Part shown: piece by piece, positions 1-12,270 of the stretch
Layout: each line of letters opens with the position of its first letter
Position numbering within the stretch: the first letter of the stretch is position 1
Assembly (NCBI GenBank): GCA_000320545.1
Contig: ADNK01000426.1
Coordinates: 1 to 63,097 of the forward strand
Length of the DNA: 63,097 nucleotides
Origin: Bigelowiella natans CCMP2755
Taxonomy: Eukaryota > Cercozoa > Chlorarachniophyceae
Reading direction: 5' to 3'
Translations under genes and position numbers: made by a program
The notes under the pieces: model-generated
Told to the model about the DNA's origin: nothing
The model's database searches: none
Seen by the model: only the letters and a program-made list of their open reading frames with translations

Positions 1-45
1 TTATATTATATCCTTGTTTTTTTTTCCTTCTTCTTCTTCTCTCAG

Positions 46-161
46 TGCTTGCTAGGAACACAACTCTCATAGGAAGAAAGTTCCGTTACGCACGTTTTAA
101 TTTGCACCACGTCAGTGAGCGTGCGACAAAAGCACACGACACACACAACACACACACACAC

Positions 162-227
<66 letters not shown>

Positions 228-509
228 ATACCACCTTTGGATTGTTTTCGCATCCATTATTATTTTAAATATTGTTATTATTGTTGATGTTTTTATAATT
301 TTCGTTATATAGGTGTATATTAGGGATGATACCCTTATTGTTCCTGGATAATAATAAATTGTATTTCTTCAACAAGGAGGAAGAGGAACTGTGAGAAGAA
401 AAAGAAGAGAAAAAAGAAGAAGAAGAAGAAGAAACAACAACGACAACAACAACTCAATAATTCATATTTGAAAGCTCTTACCTTACATGAGTATGTAGTA
501 ATAACGAAA

Positions 510-545
<36 letters not shown>

Positions 546-678
546 GTCAGTGTCGTGATGATTCTATTGAAAATAATTGTTCGAAATAACAATAACAGTT
601 ATGAAGATCTGTTCCTGAAAAACAGTGTCCCACCGATGGTATTTTCCATATTAACCATCAAACCATAAACGTATCATG

Positions 679-713
<35 letters not shown>

Positions 714-1034
714 ACTACTACTACTACTACAACAACAACCACCTTAGGCATTCTTCAATTTGGTCAGAAAAGGCAAATGGAGGACGGTACTTAGATATTG
801 ATACTTATTTTACACTATTTATGTTGAATGTGTATGTTGTATTCCCTGAGTACACTACAGTTATTACTGTGTCTACTACTGATTCCAATGTATTATTATA
901 ATAATTATTATTATTATATCTAGTAGCAGTAGTAGTAGTATTGTTGTTAATTTACAATAATATCAGGCTGAAGTTGGAGATGTGATAGTCCCAGATGGAT
1001 TTCACTTTGACAAGGTACTACTACTAGTAGTATT

Positions 1035-1077
<43 letters not shown>

Positions 1078-1341
1078 AGGATATATGAAGGATGTGCTTA
1101 TTTTGTTGTTGTTATTTCTTGTTATGATGATCCTCCCTAGCACCGTCATTACTACATACATACATACATACATACATACATACAACTACTACTACTACTA
1201 CTACTAGGTTCTCCTCCTTCGGAGTGGCGTGGCTGTCGCGTATCTAGAGTACTACTACTAATACTTCTACTGCTAGTAGTATTTTGCTCGATTATGATGG
1301 TCCAACATTCTGCTTACAATATGTTCTTACTCCTCTCCTTC

Positions 1342-1389
<48 letters not shown>

Positions 1390-1941
1390 AAATAAGGAAG
1401 TTCATGCGTACGTTGGCCAGCAGCATAATGATATTCCTTCTCATGAAAGAGCTTCAACTACCAGCAGCAGCAGCAGCAGTAAGAGCAGCATCACCTTTCA
1501 CCAGGTGAGATGATGATGATGATGATGATGATGATGATCGCAATGGAGAACAACGTACTAGCCTAGTGATTCCATCAATCATAGAATAGATAATACATCT
1601 AGCGAGAAGGGCATAACGGCCATTCTTCTCTTCTCATTATTATTATTACTATTATTATTATTATCTGCAGCATATATCTCCATCATCATTATTATTATAA
1701 TTATTATTATTATTATCTGCAGCATCTCCAGCAGCATAATTATCATTATTATTATTATTATTATTATTATCTGCAGCATATATCTCCAGCATCATCATCA
1801 TCATCATTATCATTATTATTATCTGCAGCACCTCCAGCAGCATCATCATCAACATCGTGTGAAGAGGGGGTGTGTTATCGGCGGTACTGCACTTGTAGAT
1901 CAGAATGTCACGAAAGACCCTTACAAGAATAAGGTAAACAT

Positions 1942-1973
<32 letters not shown>

Positions 1974-2726
1974 GGGAAGAAAGAATTGTGATCATGATCA
2001 TATATAGCATCCACCTACCTGAATGCACTTTTCAAAGCATTATTTGCGTGTTGTTCGCATCCACTACGTTCGTTATAAGACGAGTTATAATTATTATTAT
2101 TATTATTATTATTAATATTATATATGGTTTGTTGTGATCATAGTAGTAGTGTTAAGATAATCTCATGATTATCATCATAGGTAATACTACTACTACTACT
2201 ACTACTACTGCTACTGCTACTGCTAGGTCGTTGCGGAAGAAAAACTGGTATATCTGGAATGGACTTTGTCAGGTGATGATGATGATGATGAAGATGATGA
2301 TGATGATGATGAAATAGCAAATAGTGTCGTGGTGGTGGGGTACACTTTTTGATGCCATTATCTTTCCATACATACCACATTCTAAAGATAATAAGTGATA
2401 AGTTTTAGTAATATTCTAGTGCTGTATTGCTTGTTACGAGTACAGACTTAAAACAAGCGATGGAAGAAGACAAACACATCCGTGCAGCTGTATTTTCCAT
2501 TCTTTACAAGGTGGCGGAACAAGAACAACAACAAGATGAATTAGAAGAAAAAGAAGAAGAAGTGATGATACAATAATAAAAGATGGTGTTTCTTTAATAA
2601 TAATGCTAATAACAAAAGATAAGAGGTAATAATCGATAAAGCAATGATGATGTGTCTGATATATTAATGATGATTTGAACAATTTATGTGTTCTCGTCTT
2701 TTTGTTCAAATCATCATAATTATCAC

Positions 2727-2762
<36 letters not shown>

Positions 2763-3686
2763 TACTACGTACGTACGTGCATACACACGATTGAAAGAAT
2801 AGATATGTTATGGATCATAAAACATATATTGTCTACAATGAAATATTATGACCAGGACTTAATCAAAGGACTTCGGAATGCAAAGAGGAGTCTTCGTGCA
2901 TCTTCTTCTTCTTCTTCTTCTTCTTCTTCTTCGGTATTACATACAGCTTTTGCCATTTTGAGAACAACAACAACCACCGCCACCACCACCATCCGAGCAC
3001 CATATCTTCTTCTGTACCTGATGATGATTTGCATTAGCATGAATTATGATGATGATGATGACGATGCAGTCCTTGAATCCTGTTGCTTTCTTCATAGCGA
3101 AGATGGTATAGAAGAAGAAGAAGAAGAAGAAGAAGAAGAAGAAGAAGAAGAAGAGCAGCCAGCTCTTAGAACCCATATTCTGACAAGAACCTTAGCAGCC
3201 AACAAGTTGTCCATCATCGATTGATTGATTGATTGATTGATATTAGGAGGAAAGATTACGGGAGTATTCACATATTCTTGAAGCTGTTCTTGCAGATGGA
3301 ATTGTAAGATCACCACGATGAGTTTATTTTTATCTTCTTCTTCATCTTGTTCTTCTTATTCTTATATAGTTAGACGAAACAATGATGTCATTATTCATTG
3401 TTACTGAGTGCCCATACTACTACTGCTGCTGTAAGGTCCATCCTGCAGAACGTGCATTGGTTGATCAATGGCGAGACAAACACTCCATCCATGCAAAGGA
3501 TCATAATATGTAGTAACGATGTCAAAGAAAGAAGAAGAAGAAGAAGAAGAAGAAGAAGAAGAAGAAGAAGAAGAAGAAGAAAATGATGGAAGCAATCGTT
3601 TACACAGTGATAAGCCTATTATTGTGAATATATGTGTGTATGTGTGTGTGTTCCGTCATATCATCACTATCATCACTATCATCACT

Positions 3687-3721
<35 letters not shown>

Positions 3722-3732
3722 ATCATCATTTT

Positions 3733-3765
<33 letters not shown>

Positions 3766-4450
3766 TTACTACGTACTGGTATAATATACATTTCTTATTT
3801 TCGAATATCATCCATTAGGTGTTTATCTATACTTGGATGGACACAAAACGAATGGTCACAAGGCATTAAAGAAATGGAAGGAATAATGTATTATTATGTC
3901 ATCACACATCATCATTATCATCATCATCATCATCATCATCATCACAATCATCATCACCAACATTACGATGAAGTCTTAGTTGTTGTTTGTTACCGGCATC
4001 ACATTGTTTGGATGTAGGAGTAGTACAACACCCCTTAGAATATATATATTTGATTATTATTATTATTATGATTATTATTATTATTATTATTGAGGTTTCT
4101 TGATGAGAAGAGATCCAGTAGTAATGTCTCTACTTCTTCCTCTTCGAAGAATCTTGAATCTTTATCTTCTTCATCAAAACAAAACAAAGTTACAATTGAT
4201 CAAGGTTCCACTACTACTACTATAAGTACTACTAGTACAGTCCAACTACTACTAGTTTTGTTATCGTTAGTCTGTGTGAGAAAGAGTGTTGTTGTAGTAA
4301 ACCATGTGTACTGCTGCTACTACTACTCCGTAAATCATCATTCAAAGTAGACATGATGTGCTGTTCTCCCTGCTGCTGCTGTGTTCTGCTGCTGCCTTAG
4401 GAAGGCCAGTAAGAAAGAATGGTGAGGAAGAGAAGGAGGAGAGCCATTGA
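46..4450 (+). CDS. Cyclic-nucleotide-binding/Popeye-like domain protein, 5' partial
   Basis: Multi-exon gene entering from the left edge. Phase-compatible exons: 46-110, 748-786, 967-1014, 1208-1248, 1390-1504, 1865-1933 (or from 1829), 2227-2272, 2446-2561 (or to 2510), 3247-3303, 3436-3509, 3819-3887, 4095-4204 and 4401-4450. The joined exons read GDVIVPDGFHFDK, then a short strand with LLLRSGVAVAYLE, then IGGTALVDQNV, then a Glu-rich strand and a helix ending FSILYK. This is the strand order of a cyclic-nucleotide-binding or Popeye domain. The C-terminal part (ERALVDQWRDKHSI, then LGWTQNEW) resembles a short helical, EF-hand-like module. The family suggests a membrane-linked cAMP or cGMP sensor, but the N-terminal half, where membrane segments would lie, is outside the window. 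The C-terminus is uncertain: a TGA at 4448-4450 closes the frame, but a strong acceptor at 4673 could extend the gene. Family call is inference. Confidence 0.5.
151..224. repeat. (CA)n(GA)n compound microsatellite
   Basis: ACACAC repeats switch to GAGAGA repeats in the first visible intron of gene A. Frames across it give His/Thr and Arg/Glu runs that are not coding. Confidence 0.95.
1617..1828 (+). repeat. Tandem intronic repeat carrying four CTGCAG acceptor-like cores
   Basis: In the gene A intron before the exon at 1865, an ATTATTATTATCTGCAGCA unit followed by CTCCAGCAGCAT-like sequence occurs four times. CTGCAG is at 1665-1670, 1717-1722, 1771-1776 and 1823-1828 (spacing 52, 54, 52). Each unit resembles a complete 3' splice site. 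Confidence 0.85.
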
Positions 4451-5954
4451 CGACAAGGAGGAGAAGGAGGAGCATACAAAACATAATGCTACTACTGCTG
4501 AAATACTACTACTTTTGCAAGCACTTGCACTACTACCAGGAGTAGTAGTAATAGTAGTTGCAGTAGTAAGTAGTGGGACGGGGGACACAACAGACATCAA
4601 TTCAAGATGACAACTAGCTGCTGTTTTTTGCCCCATTGTATTCCTTCTTTTATTCATTTCTTCCCCCACACAGTGAAGCTCCTCCTCCTTCCAACGAACA
4701 TGATGACAAAACAACAGATACTCTCATTCGCTCATGTAGCAGCAGCAGTACTATGTTATAATCAATTTCTCGTGTTTTTGACCTGATCTTCTCCATGGCT
4801 AATGATTTTATTGGCCAACATCGATCAACGAAACCAAACATGAGGAATTGAACTAGTGAAGCAAACTTGCACACATGACATGATAATATGATGTAAATAT
4901 TTGGCTGGAAGAAGAAGATCATAGGCTGCATGGTGGACACATTTGTTTGGCAACATGTTTCGAAGTTACGCTTCGCTCAGACATCATTCAAAGCATACAT
5001 ATTTGTACATATGTTGTGTATGGCCAACCCTACTAGGCCTGGCTAAATAATGCATCGCTAGCATCGTGCAAAAACTGCATGTAGTGCAATTTCGGAACGG
5101 ACATTGCTAGATTGGTCATGGCATTGAATGGTTATTTGACATATTATTGCTAGATTGGCATTATTAGCACATGCGGCATCAACAAATTAGTAGGCGTTGT
5201 GAGCGCAGCACGTTGATTATGGCCTAAACATTGCGCGTCACAATTGCTTGTTTAGTGCTGCCTAGCTGTGAATATGAGGCGGATACAATGAGGTGATAAA
5301 TCTTTTCAACAAGCGACACACACTAGACACACTGCATGCGATGCAATCGTTGCACGTAGGAGCTTAGCTTTGTTGGCATGTCATCGTGCACGCGCATTAA
5401 AGTTCCCAGAGTCAGTAGCATCACATTTACGATTCATTATTAAATCAAAACAACAAAACGCAAGGAAGTCAAATTGAGATAAAATGCATACACCTAGATA
5501 CTACAGCAGAAACGAAGTAGTTTCCAACATGAAGCATTTGATTGAACAATCGAGATTTTTACCGACATGATCCTCATTACATTTTACGGACTGTTTCGTT
5601 CTCTTCATAGAGAAGATGGAACTTATTTTGATACTCATTATGCACTTTCAAATCAAAAAACCTGCACGCAACAAAGTTTTGTCAAATCATCAAACACACG
5701 TAATGTAAAAGAATAATAGCGGTAAATGGTCGCAGCACACACGAGGTCCAAATTAACTCGAGGTACTAAGAAAATTGTTATTTTTGAACCATTACTACTG
5801 ACTCGCTAACATCTTTCTGAATAATCCCAGGGTAGCTGTTTGTAACTCCTGTTATCATTATTACCATCATCATCATCATCAGTATTACTATTATCTTCAT
5901 TATTAGCAGAGAATCGACGCATCAATTAAAATTAAATGTTAGTGCAATTCCTAT
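4451..5954. other. Convergent intergenic spacer A/B
   Basis: No supported gene. A possible terminal exon of gene A lies at about 4674-4782 behind a pyrimidine-rich acceptor. From about 4960 to 5420 the sequence lacks triplet repeats and is enriched in GCTAGC, TGCATG and related palindromic words, like the other 3'-end spacers in this window. The rest is probably 3' UTR of both genes. Confidence 0.5.
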
Positions 5955-6213
5955 TCAATAATTGGAGGTGAGACAACCTTGCCAACCCATAGCAGATTCT
6001 TGCTCAATAGCACGAAATGCGGTGTTTAAAATAGTGTCCCTTCTCGTGTAATATCTGACCATCCAAAGGTAACTTTGTGAGCTGAAATGCATCACCTCAA
6101 CGTTATTTTTGTCTTTGATGAGATAAATCTAAAGGCGGGTTTGAAAGTACTAACCTCATTGTTTCTAAAGGTGCATTTGTTGGTAGGTAAATGAAGGCTA
6201 CTGGAGATCTGCT

Positions 6214-6246
<33 letters not shown>

Positions 6247-6676
6247 ATTGTTGCTGTGTTAGTAGCAATGCCACGTTCCAGCACGGGTGCTGCCTTTTCT
6301 TCTGACATTGCTGTTGATAAGTAGTAAGCAGCATCATTAACAACAACTAGTAGCATATTCTCATCATTTGTACCCCAAAACTTTAGCACTGCCACATGTA
6401 CAGAGGGGGGGGGGGGGTAGACAAACGATGAATGGCACGAAAAGGTCCACAAAAATAGTAATGCTAATTCTTTTATTATGCTGCTGTATTGAGTCAATTC
6501 TATCCTCTTTTTATGCAAACGAAGAGCTTGTTTGGATAAATTGGTGAGTCTTTGCATGTCAGAGAAGAAAGATAGAGAGAAGCGGGGGGGGAAGGGTTTG
6601 TTGCTGAATCAATACCTGCACCGCATAGGTGGACGTGATCGGGAAGAAATTCCATTCTTTGCAAATTATAATTACC

Positions 6677-6711
<35 letters not shown>

Positions 6712-7541
6712 AGGAACTTTCTTGCCCGTCCATGCCCAACGCCTTATCATTACATTATAAACCCACACAAGGCAAATGACAAAATAATAATAATAATAAT
6801 AAAGGGGTTGTTATTTCTAACAATGGAAGAATCAAAAGGATGATGATATCTTATCACTACATTTATCAGAAGGCTGCAACCCAAAGAATGAGCGACAACT
6901 CTCACTACGTCATAATTTTCACGGATGGCCAAGAGAAAACGAGCCTTAACAACAACAACAACAACAAAGTAAACGTCAAACAGATGATAAGTCTTATTAA
7001 ATCAGAATAATCAACATCGACGCAGAGCATTATTACTATCAGGAGAAAGCAGAATCAACACTGGATGATGATGATGGTGCTGCTAATTTAGGAGGTTTTA
7101 CTAGTCTTCTCATTTCGATAGTACTACTGCTATTACTACCAAGATCTCTGCTTCATGTCCTGCATTTAATATAGCAGAACGATATTCCAAGTATAAGCGT
7201 CCAGAGAACACCAATCCTTCTGCTGCAATAACACAATTTTTCTGTTATTTGTTAATCATACGTGCTTTGGATGGGAAGGTACTAGTGATTGATATCATGA
7301 ATAGGAGGAAACAACAACAAACAGCTTGAAGAAGACTTAAATTCTTGGTTTACAGTTATCATAATTTTGTTCATCATAAATTCCATCATCATCCAATAAC
7401 GTCTAATAAGTAGTACCGATTGATGCCAAAGCAAGCCCTTGAGGCGTGAGCGGAACACGCCGACTCAAGATACCTGATAAGGAAGTGGTGCCGCCACGCA
7501 GGGAGGACTCTCACGTTTGGCTTTATGCTGCAGAGCATGGC

Positions 7542-7586
<45 letters not shown>

Positions 7587-7602
7587 CATAATTTTATATT
7601 TA

Positions 7603-7640
<38 letters not shown>

Positions 7641-8284
7641 TATTAATGTAGTGGCACAAAGACTTTCCGATCATGCAAAAAAATAAGAAGGAGACACACC
7701 CACCTGCCATTGTAAGGAATGGTACTGGAACGTTCTGTTGGATCTCAAACATCGTACCACTACCCCATCTCCACCTTCACAAGAACAAACAATCATTTCA
7801 AGAGGAACGATGGATAAACAACGAGTGCAACTTTTCGATTCATCAACCACCAAATATTGTCATCTTTAAGTTGTTGCTTTTAACTACTACTACTACTAGT
7901 AGTAGTAGTAGTAGTTTCATGACAACCCGAGCACATCCCCATTCCAGTGAGTGTGAGCATGCGAGTCAAGCCATGGTTCGAAGTCCAATGGGTTGTTTTG
8001 TTTCCCCAGAAATCCTTTGATGTATACCGTTACCTCTCGCCGATTCTGAACAAAAGAATAATGCTGCTGCTGTTTTCAGAGATGACGAGTGAATATGCAA
8101 ATGATGCTACTAGGTTTATTACTAAGAGTACGTACGTACACACTGTTGTTTCTCCTCCACCATCCCCTTCCCTTCTTACTGCTACCACTGCTGATTTCTT
8201 TGCCCGTTGAAGACCCACTATGGGACGAAGCTTGACGATATGATCTTTGAAACCACTTAGAAACTGCCATCGAGATCGTGCCAT
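5955..8284 (-). CDS. Alpha/beta-hydrolase-fold protein (lipase-like)
   Basis: Minus-strand gene rebuilt from phase-matched exons: 8180-8284, 7935-8014, 7704-7774, 7417-7509, 7140-7222, 6861-6944, unresolved short exons between about 6520 and 6760, then 6275-6388, 6155-6200 and 5955-6081 (TGA at 5955-5957). The translation starts MARSRWQFLSGFKDH. Exon 6861-6944 carries VVRVVAHSLGCSLLI, an A-H-S-x-G nucleophile elbow. A later exon has KFWGTNDENMLL, which could supply the catalytic acid. The protein is about 300 residues. The hydrophobic strand ending in the nucleophile elbow and the following LPDHVHLCGA strand suit the fold. I could not choose between lipase, DUF676 and DUF726/TMCO4-like families. 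An extra 5' exon may lie at about 8466-8620, behind a good acceptor. The gene is divergent to the KMO-like gene. Confidence 0.6.
7543..7640. repeat. (TA)n and (GT)n microsatellites in an intron of gene B
   Basis: A run of about 20 TA dinucleotides is followed by a short spacer and about 18 GT dinucleotides. It lies between gene B exons 7417-7509 and 7704-7774. Confidence 0.95.
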
Positions 8285-8845
8285 GCTAGAGCTGCTTCTC
8301 CGATATAATTTGGTCCCCCCCCCCTTGGGTACTAGTACTAGTTGCAATACTTCTTCGATACAGTTTCGTAAGAGTAGTAATAACTTGGTTCCTCCTCCTT
8401 GAAATACAAAATATAATCATCCTGCCGATCGCAACACCGATAGTAGCGCACAACGTGGATCAATACCTTAAGAATCCGCAAATTCCTTTTCGAGGACGCT
8501 GCCCAAATATAGGAGGAGGAGGAGGAAGAGGAGGAGCTTTCGAGAAGAAGAATAAAATAGAAAAAGGCGCCGTGATTCTGTCCGAAACGACTGGCTGGGA
8601 TAAAAGTGCTACGCCCTCAACCGTGCCTACAACAAAAATCCTCATTATTCAGCGATAATGCACTAATTTACTGCAGCAGCAACTGCAAAGCACAAAATCA
8701 TTCTTATGAATGCTACTTCCAGTACGACTTCATCATTGCTTTCAACATGTTAGTGGTAGCAGTAGTAGTAACAGCAGTAGTGGTAGTATCTATGGTTGGG
8801 ATACACCTTTCTCGTGCTTAGATCTACTACTCTACATGAGTTAGG

Positions 8846-8895
<50 letters not shown>

Positions 8896-9267
8896 CATAA
8901 TCATCATCATCATCATCCTCACGATCATCACGATCATCCATCACGATCATCGTGATCATGATCATCACCATCGACGTCATCCCCGTGATGTTGCAGTATA
9001 GCGCTAATATTTAGATATATTTGCTATACATTTTGTACTATAATATCCTGATCAAACAACAATAACAACAAGTATCAGACAAGGTGCCCCTCTCTCTCGG
9101 AAGAGAAAGAGATCGACTGCTAAGAGCTACGGACGTGGGTCAATGCAACGGAGAACAACGTAGTACATCACTTTGGACATCATGATCGTCATTATCGTCG
9201 TCTTGACACATCATCATCCATCCTAGATACATTACCACCACCATAGTATGCATGAACAAGTTAACAA
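8285..9267. other. Divergent spacer B/C, putative bidirectional promoter
   Basis: About 1 kb between the start codons of genes B (-) and C (+). It holds a (CAT)n tract around 8846-8922 and GATCATCA-type repeats to about 8970. On the minus strand, a possible 5' exon of gene B lies at about 8466-8620. There are no GCTAGC-rich islands, unlike the convergent spacers. No clear TATA box was seen. Confidence 0.4.
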
Positions 9268-11210
9268 ATGATGATCTGCATCATCAACGTCAGGATTCTT
9301 CGAATTCATGTCCTATTCGGGTTCCTGCTAGTGTACCTGCTGCAGCATGATAACATTTGCGTTGGATGTCAAGCTGCCTTATCATCATCATCATCTCCTT
9401 CACGGGCAAGATACACGACAAGGAGGAGAAGAATCCCTTCTTCTTTTTCTTCTTCTTTAAATCCGAGTAAGTCAAGAAGCCTAGGAGCTCTTGTCCAACT
9501 CAACCAGCGGTTGTGGCATCATGAGTCGATTTTGCCGATGACAGCAGATTTGGGGTGGAGAGATGCTGAGAAGAGGAGGAGCCCAAGACATCAACTTCGT
9601 AGTACACGAAGGAGACCACAAATAAGATCCTCCCTCTCCTCCTCCTCCTCCTCCTCCTCTATCCCGCAATCGATTGCCATAGTAGGGTCAGGGCCCGGAG
9701 GTTTGGCTACTGCTCTCATGTTGCTTAGAAAAGGATGGAGAAACATCACAATTTTGGACAAGCAACCACCACCACCCTATTATTATCATACTCTTCCCTC
9801 CAAAGCACCAGCAGCCTCCTCCTCTTCCTTCTCCTCCTCCTCCTCCACCTCCTCCTCCTCACAAAGGGATATCAATTATAACGCCACTGCCTGTGGCCTG
9901 GTACAACATGATAATAACAACAACAACCATCTTGTCGTCACATAGTACAATCAATCCAACGCCCGCACCCTCATCATCATCATAATCATCATAATCATCA
10001 TCATCATCATCTTCATTATCGTCATATTCATATCTGTATTCATAGCAGGATGAGAGAAGCTATAACATCGGGCTAAATGGAAGAGGACAAGTCTCTCTTG
10101 AGCGCCTCGGAGCGATGAGTCGTATAGCCAACAACAGCATAGAAGTGAGAGGTCGGATGGAATGGGGGCCAAGAGGAACAGACATGCAACAAAGAAACTT
10201 TATAGATCGAAGGTAATATTTATATACTTTGAGGGAGAGAAGAGAGAATGTAGTTTGTAATAAATGATGAGTCGTATTGTAGGTATTTTACCAAGGTTTT
10301 GCTACGCAACAAATTAGTCCAATGCCTTTATGAGGAAGTACTAGTACTAGTAGAAGAAAAAAAAGAAGAAGTACATGGTATACTTTTCGCTGATTGTCAC
10401 TACTTGATTGTCCCTCGCTGCTGCCTCTAAGTACTACTATCTCACATAAAATAGATACAGTTGGGAAAAGAAGACTTGATGTGAAATAATAATAGTAATA
10501 ATAATGATGATACGGTTGTTTTCGAAGTAGTTTTTAGTAGTGGTAGTAGTAGTAGTAGTGGTAGTAGTAGCAGTAATAATAATAATGAGGGGTTGCAGCA
10601 TCAGTTATCATAATGACTACTACCTCCTCCTCCTCCTCCTCCTCCTCCTCCTCCTACTACTACTACTACTTATGGTGGATCATTGTTGGCTGGCGCTCTC
10701 TTTGTTAGGTAATATCTCAAGAGGAGGAAAATCCAGGGGATGTGAAGTTTATGTATGGCGTTGAAGTAGTGAATGCAGTGTGGGAGGAAGGAACAAATCG
10801 TGTCCGTACGTACAACATCAATCCTAATTCATTAATCTGCTTTCACATAATGATAATACTGATATCAACCACTACAACGCACGTTTTTTTCAGGTCTTGG
10901 CCTTCTCAAATTCTCAAATAATAGTAGTAGCAATGAGGAGGAGAGGCAGCAGCACTATGATGAGGCGACATATGACTTCGTTTGTGGGGTTGATGGAACT
11001 GCGTCTGCCGTGAGAGATGCCATGGGCGTTATGCATGCAGAACAAGAAAAGCAAGATAATGATAGTGGTGGTGCTTTAGATGATTCTCCTTACTATATGA
11101 AGTACCCCCCTTCCAATAGTCGTGTCTATCGTACCTTGAAGCTGAACCTGCCTGAGGGATGGAGAAAGGATGTTAATTATGCTGCACGTGGAGGTATATA
11201 ATAATTATAT

Positions 11211-11241
<31 letters not shown>

Positions 11242-12270
11242 CCATCATCATCATGATCATATAAAGACAAAGACCGTGAGCTGCTTTTTGACGTTCTTCC
11301 TCTTGAACGTGAAAGAGAAATGCTAGGAGTCCTGCTTTCTAGACCGGGGAATCCTCAAATGAAAGACCTCAATGTAACTTCTTCAAGACAGCTTATGGAA
11401 GATTTGTTTCCTCAATTCTCTCAAATGGTGTACAGTAACGAATGCCTTGTGCAATAAGAAGGAGTATTATACATAATATACTTGCAGGCATCTGATGAAT
11501 CGCTCCAAGAATTCTCGGATAAAGGAGATTCCAAACTACCTGACTTTGCTTACTGCAATGGCCCTCTACATTACAGAAACTCTACTGTTTTGCTAGGAGA
11601 TGCAATTCATACAGTAAAGCCGTATTTTGGACTTGGCGTCAACTCTGCACTTGAGGTGCTGCTGGTGGTGGTGGTGGTGGTGGTGGTGGTAGTGGTGGCA
11701 TCATCGTCTAATCGTAACATTTAAGACAACATCAACACAACAACAAATTCATATGTGAATGGGGGGAAATAATCATATTTTTGTTTTGATTACAATGTTT
11801 GTAAAGGATATACTTATTCTTGATGATGCCATATCTGCATGCGGGTCAATGGGTGCCGCGTTGAAAACGTATTCAGAGGTTCGGGGACCTTGTGCTCGTG
11901 CACTAGTGGAGGTATGTAGTATGGATCATTAGTATTAGCATGTCTTATTCTTATTCTTCTTCTTCTTCAACTTTGACAAATAACAAATACTCAATACTTC
12001 AATCAGATGTCCAGATCGTATGACCGCGACGTTAGAAATCCAATAAATCTACTCTCCTTTTTGGTGCCTCTACTACTAGATAACTTCTTCAATTCCCTTG
12101 CTCCTAGTGTGTTTGAGAAAACAGAACTAGGGCTATTTCAAGATGAGCGCATTTCTTTTACAGAAATAGTTCAAAGGAAGAAAAAAGATAGAATTCTTCA
12201 AGTTCTAACAATTACTGTTTTCTTGATGATAACAGGGAAAATGTTTCCTAGCATTGTTTCCTTATTATGA
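9268..12270 (+). CDS. KMO: Kynurenine 3-monooxygenase-like FAD monooxygenase
   Basis: Nine exons with consistent phases: 9268-9900, 10049-10212, 10283-10337, 10709-10805, 10894-11193, 11267-11427, 11488-11655, 11807-11911, 12007-12270, giving about 648 residues. KMO hydroxylates L-kynurenine to 3-hydroxykynurenine using FAD and NADPH. Seen in order: Rossmann FAD motif IVGSGPGGLATALML (near residue 135); a substrate-side segment DERSYNIGLNGRG matching the KMO 'RSxNL' region; FVCGVDGTASAVRD; and the second FAD motif LLGDAIHTVKPYFGLGVNSA. It ends in a hydrophobic segment (VLTITVFLMITG), like the C-terminal membrane anchor of KMO. The family is usually 450-480 residues; the excess is a roughly 130-residue N-terminal extension: a hydrophobic signal-like segment, then Ser/Arg-rich sequence. 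A related aromatic hydroxylase cannot be excluded. The start could be the first or second of two adjacent ATGs. Confidence 0.85.

Noticed and set aside
115-312. ORFs made of His/Thr, Ile, Ser, Cys/Val or Arg/Glu runs across simple repeats (here and throughout)
   Set aside because: They translate microsatellites in introns, occur in several frames and strands at once, and lack flanking mixed-composition sequence.
8846-8990. CRISPR-like regular repeats of CATCATCAT and GATCATCA
   Set aside because: They are contiguous triplet microsatellites with no spacers, in a eukaryotic genome.
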